From Novosphingobium sp. JCM 18896 (lineage in GTDB: Bacteria > Pseudomonadota > Alphaproteobacteria > Sphingomonadales > Sphingomonadaceae): 64,000 nt of DNA. A program made the position numbers and the translations under genes. The stretch spans positions 62,001-126,000 of the forward strand of contig NZ_JAPCZF010000002.1 of NCBI RefSeq assembly GCF_025938095.1. Direction: 5' to 3'. Each line of letters opens with the position of its first letter. The first letter of the stretch is position 1. Positions 60,405-64,000 of this stretch are shown here, piece by piece. The notes beneath the pieces were generated by a model. It ran no database searches. It was not told the DNA's origin and saw nothing but the letters and a program-made list of their open reading frames with translations.

Positions 60405-62876
60405 ATGAGGTGCAAGGCAATCTTCCTGAGCGGCTGCGCGCTGCTGGCAACGCTGGGCGGCGTCACGCCTGCCCTGGCACAGGACACGGGCACGCAGGCG
60501 CAGTCGGGCGCAACCACCAACGAAGGCGACATCATCGTCACCGCCCGCCGCCGCGACGAGACCGCGCAGGAAACCCCCGTCGCGCTGACCGTGCTCAACG
60601 ATGCGCTGCTCGATCGCTACGGCGTGCGCGGCGTCTCGCAAATCCAGTCGATGACGCCGGGGCTCTATACCGGTGAATCGTCGGGCGCGATGGGCGGCAC
60701 GATCTCGCTGCGCGGCATCGGTTCGGGCGACAGCATGGCCTTCATCGACCAGGCGGTTTCGTCGAACATCGACGGTGTGCCGATCTCCTCGGCGCAAATC
60801 CTGCGCGCCGCCCAGATGGACCTCAAGCAAATTGAGGTCCTGCGCGGGCCGCAGGCGCTGTTCTTCGGCAAGAACAGCCCCGGCGGCATCATCTCGCTGA
60901 CCACGGCCGATCCGGGCAAGGATACCGAAGCACTGCTCCGCGCGGGCTACGAATTCACCGCGCGCGAGAAATACGTCGAGGCCATGTATTCGACGCCGAT
61001 CTCGGACACGGTCGGCCTGCGCCTGACCGGCCGCTATTCGGACATGGATGGCTACTTCAAGCTGGTCTCGGCCCAGGTTCCCGGCGCCGTGCCGATGGAT
61101 ATCGAGCGCTTCCCCGACCAGAAAGAGCTGTTCCTGCGCGGCACCCTGGCCTGGACCCCGTCGGACCGCGTCTCGTTCCGCCTCAAGGCGACCGTGACAG
61201 AAACCGACATGATCGGCGGCTCGTCGCAGTATTCGGACATCGTCGCCTGCCCTTACGGCACGCCGCAGCGCCCGGGCGAGACATCGTTCAATTGCCGCAA
61301 CGACCGCACCCTGCTGATCTCGCAGATCCCGGCCTCGACCATGGCGATCAGCCCGCTGTTCGAGAACCCGAACGGTGCCCGCTACAACAACCAGACCCTG
61401 ATCAGCGGCCAGCTCGACTGGGACGTGACCGACACCCTCAAGCTGACCTCGGTCACCGGCTACTACAACGTCAAGGAGCGGCTGACCTCGAACGGCGGCT
61501 ATGGCCCTTACAGCAACAACGCCTTCGCCGTGCGCTTCAAGAACGAGCAGATCAGCCAGGAACTGCGCCTCGCCTCGGACTTCGAGGGGCCGGTGAACTT
61601 CCTGCTCGGCGGCTTCTATGAAGACCGCAAGCTGTTCACCTCGACGATCATCGTCCAGCCCTTCGGCGCCGTGCTGAGCCCGGCGCTGCCGGCGACGCCG
61701 GTGCCCGCGAACACGCGCCTGCCGATCGAATCGACCAACCAGAAGCAGGAGTCCTATTCGGGCTTCGGCCAGCTGATCTTCGATCCGACCGATCAGATCC
61801 AGGTGACCGCCGGCGCGCGCTACACGCACGAGGTCAAGAACCTGCTCGACTACTCGGTCGCGCTGGGGACGGCCGCAGGCTACGGCGCGCCGGTCAACGT
61901 CGCCGCCGATCCGCGCTACGGCAGCCGCCGCCTCGCCTACAACGACTTCTCGCCCGAGGCGACGATCACCTGGAAGCCCAGCACCGACGTGATGGTCTTC
62001 GCTTCGTACAAGGAAGGCTTCAAGTCGGGCGGCTTCGACGCGGGCTATACCGGCGGCGCGATCGTCGCCAATCCGGCGCGCGGCCAGACCTTCCAGCCCG
62101 AACACGTCAAGGGCGGCGAGATCGGCCTCAAGTCGCGCTTCGCCGATCGCCAGGTGACCTTCAACCTGACCGGCTACTGGTACGACTACTCGGGCTTCCA
62201 GGTCTCGGTATTCGACACGATCAGCCGCGCCTTCCGCCTGCAGAACGCGGGCACTGCGCGCGTCCGCGGCATCGAGGCCGAGCTGCGCTACAGCCCCGCT
62301 TCGGTTCCCGGCCTGAGCTTCCATGCCACCGGCGCCTTCAACGACGCCAAGTTCCGCCGCTTCGACACCGCCGACTGCTACCAGGGCCAGACGGTGGCGC
62401 TGGGTTGCAACCGCGTGCAGAACACCGCCACCGGCGTGTTCACCGCGCAGGACCTGTCGGGCAAGCGGCTGCGCAAGGCGCCCGAATTCGCCGCGACCTT
62501 CGGCGGCTACTACGAGACGCCGGTGTCGACCGGGCTGATGCTCGGCCTGTCGGTCGACGGCTCCTATTCGGGTGGCTACGAGTATGGCACCAACTACCAG
62601 CCGCTCGCCTATCAGAACGCCTATGCGAAGCTCGATGCGACGCTGCGGCTGTTCAGCGAGGACAAGCGCTGGGAGTTCGCGGTGATCGGCCGCAACCTGA
62701 CCAACAAGCTGAACCTGATCAACGGCATCGACCGCACGGGCACGGGCAGCGGCAAGGGTACGGCGCTGCCGAGCTGCACCGCCGCCTTCCAGACCGGCTG
62801 CGCCGCCGCCTCGGACATCATCGGCACGCCGACGATGCCGCGCACGATCGCGCTTCAGGCAACGTTCCGGTACTAA
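60405..62876 (+). CDS. TonB-dependent outer-membrane receptor
   Basis: 823 aa. Signal peptide about 1-25 (ends ALAQ), TonB box GDIIVTARRRDETAQ near residue 42, plug domain with ISLRGIGSGDS and VLRGPQALFFGKNSPGG, and a barrel ending in TIALQATFRY with terminal aromatic Tyr. Its closest general relatives are the large sphingomonad receptors for hydrophobic or plant-derived compounds. It lies downstream of iclR and next to catabolic genes. ATG 60405 follows GAGGAGA. Confidence 0.9.
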   Translation: MRCKAIFLSGCALLATLGGVTPALAQDTGTQAQSGATTNEGDIIVTARRRDETAQETPVALTVLNDALLDRYGVRGVSQIQSMTPGLYTGESSGAMGGTISLRGIGSGDSMAFIDQAVSSNIDGVPISSAQILRAAQMDLKQIEVLRGPQALFFGKNSPGGIISLTTADPGKDTEALLRAGYEFTAREKYVEAMYSTPISDTVGLRLTGRYSDMDGYFKLVSAQVPGAVPMDIERFPDQKELFLRGTLAWTPSDRVSFRLKATVTETDMIGGSSQYSDIVACPYGTPQRPGETSFNCRNDRTLLISQIPASTMAISPLFENPNGARYNNQTLISGQLDWDVTDTLKLTSVTGYYNVKERLTSNGGYGPYSNNAFAVRFKNEQISQELRLASDFEGPVNFLLGGFYEDRKLFTSTIIVQPFGAVLSPALPATPVPANTRLPIESTNQKQESYSGFGQLIFDPTDQIQVTAGARYTHEVKNLLDYSVALGTAAGYGAPVNVAADPRYGSRRLAYNDFSPEATITWKPSTDVMVFASYKEGFKSGGFDAGYTGGAIVANPARGQTFQPEHVKGGEIGLKSRFADRQVTFNLTGYWYDYSGFQVSVFDTISRAFRLQNAGTARVRGIEAELRYSPASVPGLSFHATGAFNDAKFRRFDTADCYQGQTVALGCNRVQNTATGVFTAQDLSGKRLRKAPEFAATFGGYYETPVSTGLMLGLSVDGSYSGGYEYGTNYQPLAYQNAYAKLDATLRLFSEDKRWEFAVIGRNLTNKLNLINGIDRTGTGSGKGTALPSCTAAFQTGCAAASDIIGTPTMPRTIALQATFRY

Positions 62877-62895
62877 AAGGGGACCCCACCACTGA

Positions 62896-63008
62896 CCTCG
62901 TCACCCCCGCGAAAGCGGGGGCCCATCTCCCCAGGTGTCGACAGACACCGCGGCCGTGTTAGACGCAACGTCAGGAGATGGATCCCCGCCTACGCGTGGA
63001 TGACGAGG
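62896..63008. repeat. Intergenic inverted repeat, family A
   Basis: 35-bp arms (62896-62930, 62974-63008) are complementary with about five mismatches; each contains a CCCCGC/GCGGGG-like hairpin, and the ends read CCTCGTCA/TGACGAGG. It occupies most of the gap between the receptor and the NTF2-like gene, which are co-directional. Confidence 0.75.
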
Positions 63009-63018
63009 TGGTGCGAGG

Positions 63019-63423
63019 ATGAGTAGTTCGATCGAAACCAACAAGCGCCTCGCCGTCGCGCTGCTCGAAGCCTCGGGCAAGCACGAAGGCCCGGCCTTTG
63101 CGGCGCTGATGCATCCCGAGGCGACCTGGGAGACCGTCGGCAAGCCGCACCTCTTCGCCTATGCGGGCGTCCAGAGCCGCGAGAAGATCTGCGCCTATAT
63201 GGCCAGCCCGAGCATTTTCGTCGGCGGCGTCGAGACCCGCTTCGGCGACATCACCGCCGAACACGATCGTGTCGCGGTGGAAGCCGCGACCAAGGGCACC
63301 CTGCCCGACGGCCGCGTCTATACCAACACCTACCACTACCTGTTCACCTTCCGCGACGGCCTGGTCTGGCGCGTGAAGGAATACATCGACACGCAATCGG
63401 CGGCCGAGTTCTTCGCGAAGTAG
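63019..63423 (+). CDS. NTF2/SnoaL-like protein
   Basis: 134 aa with the cone-shaped NTF2 fold pattern: N-terminal helices, ALMHPEATWETVGKP, a middle segment with FGDITAEHDRVAVEA, and a final strand HYLFTFRDGLVWRVKEYID. Members include ketosteroid isomerases, polyketide cyclases and dehydratases; catalytic residues cannot be assigned with certainty. ATG 63019 is preceded by GAGG. Its stop abuts the stop of the opposite-strand NTF2-like gene. Confidence 0.78.
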   Translation: MSSSIETNKRLAVALLEASGKHEGPAFAALMHPEATWETVGKPHLFAYAGVQSREKICAYMASPSIFVGGVETRFGDITAEHDRVAVEAATKGTLPDGRVYTNTYHYLFTFRDGLVWRVKEYIDTQSAAEFFAK

Positions 63424-63957
63424 TCAGGGCTCGGCCGAGGCCGTTCCGCCCGCGCCCCTGAACAGGAAATCGGTGCGCACCGTCGTCGGATCGTCGGGAC
63501 CAGGAAAGCCCGGCGGCGGGCCGTAGTCGCGCACGTCGTAGAACTTCGCCGTCAGGTCGGGCGGGCCGATGTATTCCATGTTCCAGTGGCGGTAGTGGAA
63601 CCGCCAGGCGCCCGCCTCCTCGACGAAGCGCTCGTGATAGATGCCGATCGTGTCGGCGCTCTGGCCGTCGGCAAACCTGTTCTGCTCGGTGACGTAGGTG
63701 CGCGCGGTCACCACGCCGTCGACCAGCTCGACGATCGGCGAGCGGAAGGTCATCAGCGTGCGGCCGGTGTGGACCATGAAACGCGCGAAGGTCTCGCGGA
63801 TCTCCTCGCGGCCGCGCATGTGCATGCCCGCGACCTTCCATTCGGCATCGACCGCGAAAAGCGCCGCGAAACTGTCGGGATCCTTGCGCCAGAGCGCATC
63901 GGCATAGCGCGCGTGCAACTGCCGGATCGCGCATTCGACGGCGACGAGGTCTGTCAT
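63424..63957 (-). CDS. SnoaL-like (NTF2-fold) ring-hydroxylating-dioxygenase-beta-like protein
   Basis: 177 aa of the SnoaL_4 group: AIRQLHARYADALWRKDPDSFAALF, DAEWKVAGMHMRGREEI, and a C-terminal HYRHWNMEYIGPPDL. Such proteins can act as dehydratases or isomerases or resemble the small subunit of aromatic dioxygenases; no large subunit is nearby. ATG 63957; its ribosome site lies in a 7-bp stem-loop (63961-63982). It meets the other NTF2-like gene stop to stop with no spacer. Confidence 0.75.
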   Translation of the reverse strand: MTDLVAVECAIRQLHARYADALWRKDPDSFAALFAVDAEWKVAGMHMRGREEIRETFARFMVHTGRTLMTFRSPIVELVDGVVTARTYVTEQNRFADGQSADTIGIYHERFVEEAGAWRFHYRHWNMEYIGPPDLTAKFYDVRDYGPPPGFPGPDDPTTVRTDFLFRGAGGTASAEP

Positions 63958-64000
63958 GCCGGCTCTCCCTTGAGAGAGAGCCTAGTCCGCCGGCTTGCCC

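Noticed and set aside
59365..60450. 361-codon antisense frame covering iclR
   Set aside because: No similarity to any family, composition of a shadow frame, and the IclR domains on the other strand are unambiguous.
1..64000. CRISPR arrays, insertion sequences, integrases, prophage genes
   Set aside because: No regularly spaced repeats, transposase or recombinase motifs were seen. The inverted repeats found are short and encode nothing.

Overview
The window is high-GC DNA with tightly packed genes. Many genes overlap by 4 bp or less, and GTG and TTG starts are frequent. The gene content fits an alphaproteobacterium of the Sphingomonadaceae (Novosphingobium/Sphingobium-like): four TonB-dependent receptors, class I PHA synthase with a phasin, an HWE-family histidine kinase, ornithine-lipid acyltransferases, LptF/LptG, and many CoA-dependent catabolic enzymes with P450s and phytanoyl-CoA-type dioxygenases. 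Genus is inference only. I see no phage, integrase, transposase, rRNA operon or CRISPR array.

Layout. (1) 0-10.3 kb is a catabolic island: Gfo/Idh oxidoreductase, two tandem carboxymuconolactone-decarboxylase-fold proteins, an MBL-fold hydrolase, two SDRs, DUF1993, a divergent P450 / PhyH-dioxygenase pair, a TonB receptor, an orphan two-cluster 2Fe-2S protein and an ArsC-like protein. (2) 10.4-24.9 kb is mostly housekeeping: lipid-type methyltransferase, membrane protein, lipB, a lipoprotein, a GNAT-like protein, a desaturase, lptG-lptF, clpS, phasin and phaC with a PhaR-like operator, an AlaC/DapL-like aminotransferase, a winged-helix regulator and a crotonase. (3) 25-34 kb holds a dienelactone hydrolase, a PhyH dioxygenase, a second P450, a cobalamin riboswitch with a BtuB-type receptor, an HWE kinase with a divergent receiver protein, and DUF2141. 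(4) 33-37.8 kb is envelope lipid chemistry: GT2, an LPG-synthase/flippase-like membrane protein, GT4, a PlsC/OlsA-like acyltransferase and OlsB. (5) 37.8-40.7 kb carries a secreted tyrosine phosphatase and a CYTH-CHAD protein. (6) 40.7-64 kb is a large CoA-thioester catabolic region: two AMP-forming ligases, an ADP-forming acyl-CoA synthetase, a Baeyer-Villiger-type monooxygenase, a crotonase, a paired acyl-CoA dehydrogenase, an SDR, a CaiB-type CoA transferase, two hotdog proteins, GntR and IclR regulators, two TonB receptors, two NTF2-like proteins, and a tRNA-Gly.

How they work together. Regions 1 and 6 read as uptake and breakdown of hydrophobic, probably cyclic, carbon sources. Receptors import the compound, P450/PhyH/BVMO oxygenate it, ligases or CoA transferase activate it, and dehydrogenases, hydratases and SDRs shorten it. 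No gene fixes the substrate. Several enzymes in region 6 have altered signature residues: a hydratase with a displaced catalytic His, a crotonase without either catalytic Glu, and a ligase with an unusual P-loop. Region 6 is the best candidate for undescribed chemistry.

Two families of intergenic inverted repeats punctuate the window: family A at 12996, 56366 and 62896 with a possible half copy at 31, and family B at 30444 and 51232. The only gap above 300 bp is 27933-28503, which holds the riboswitch.
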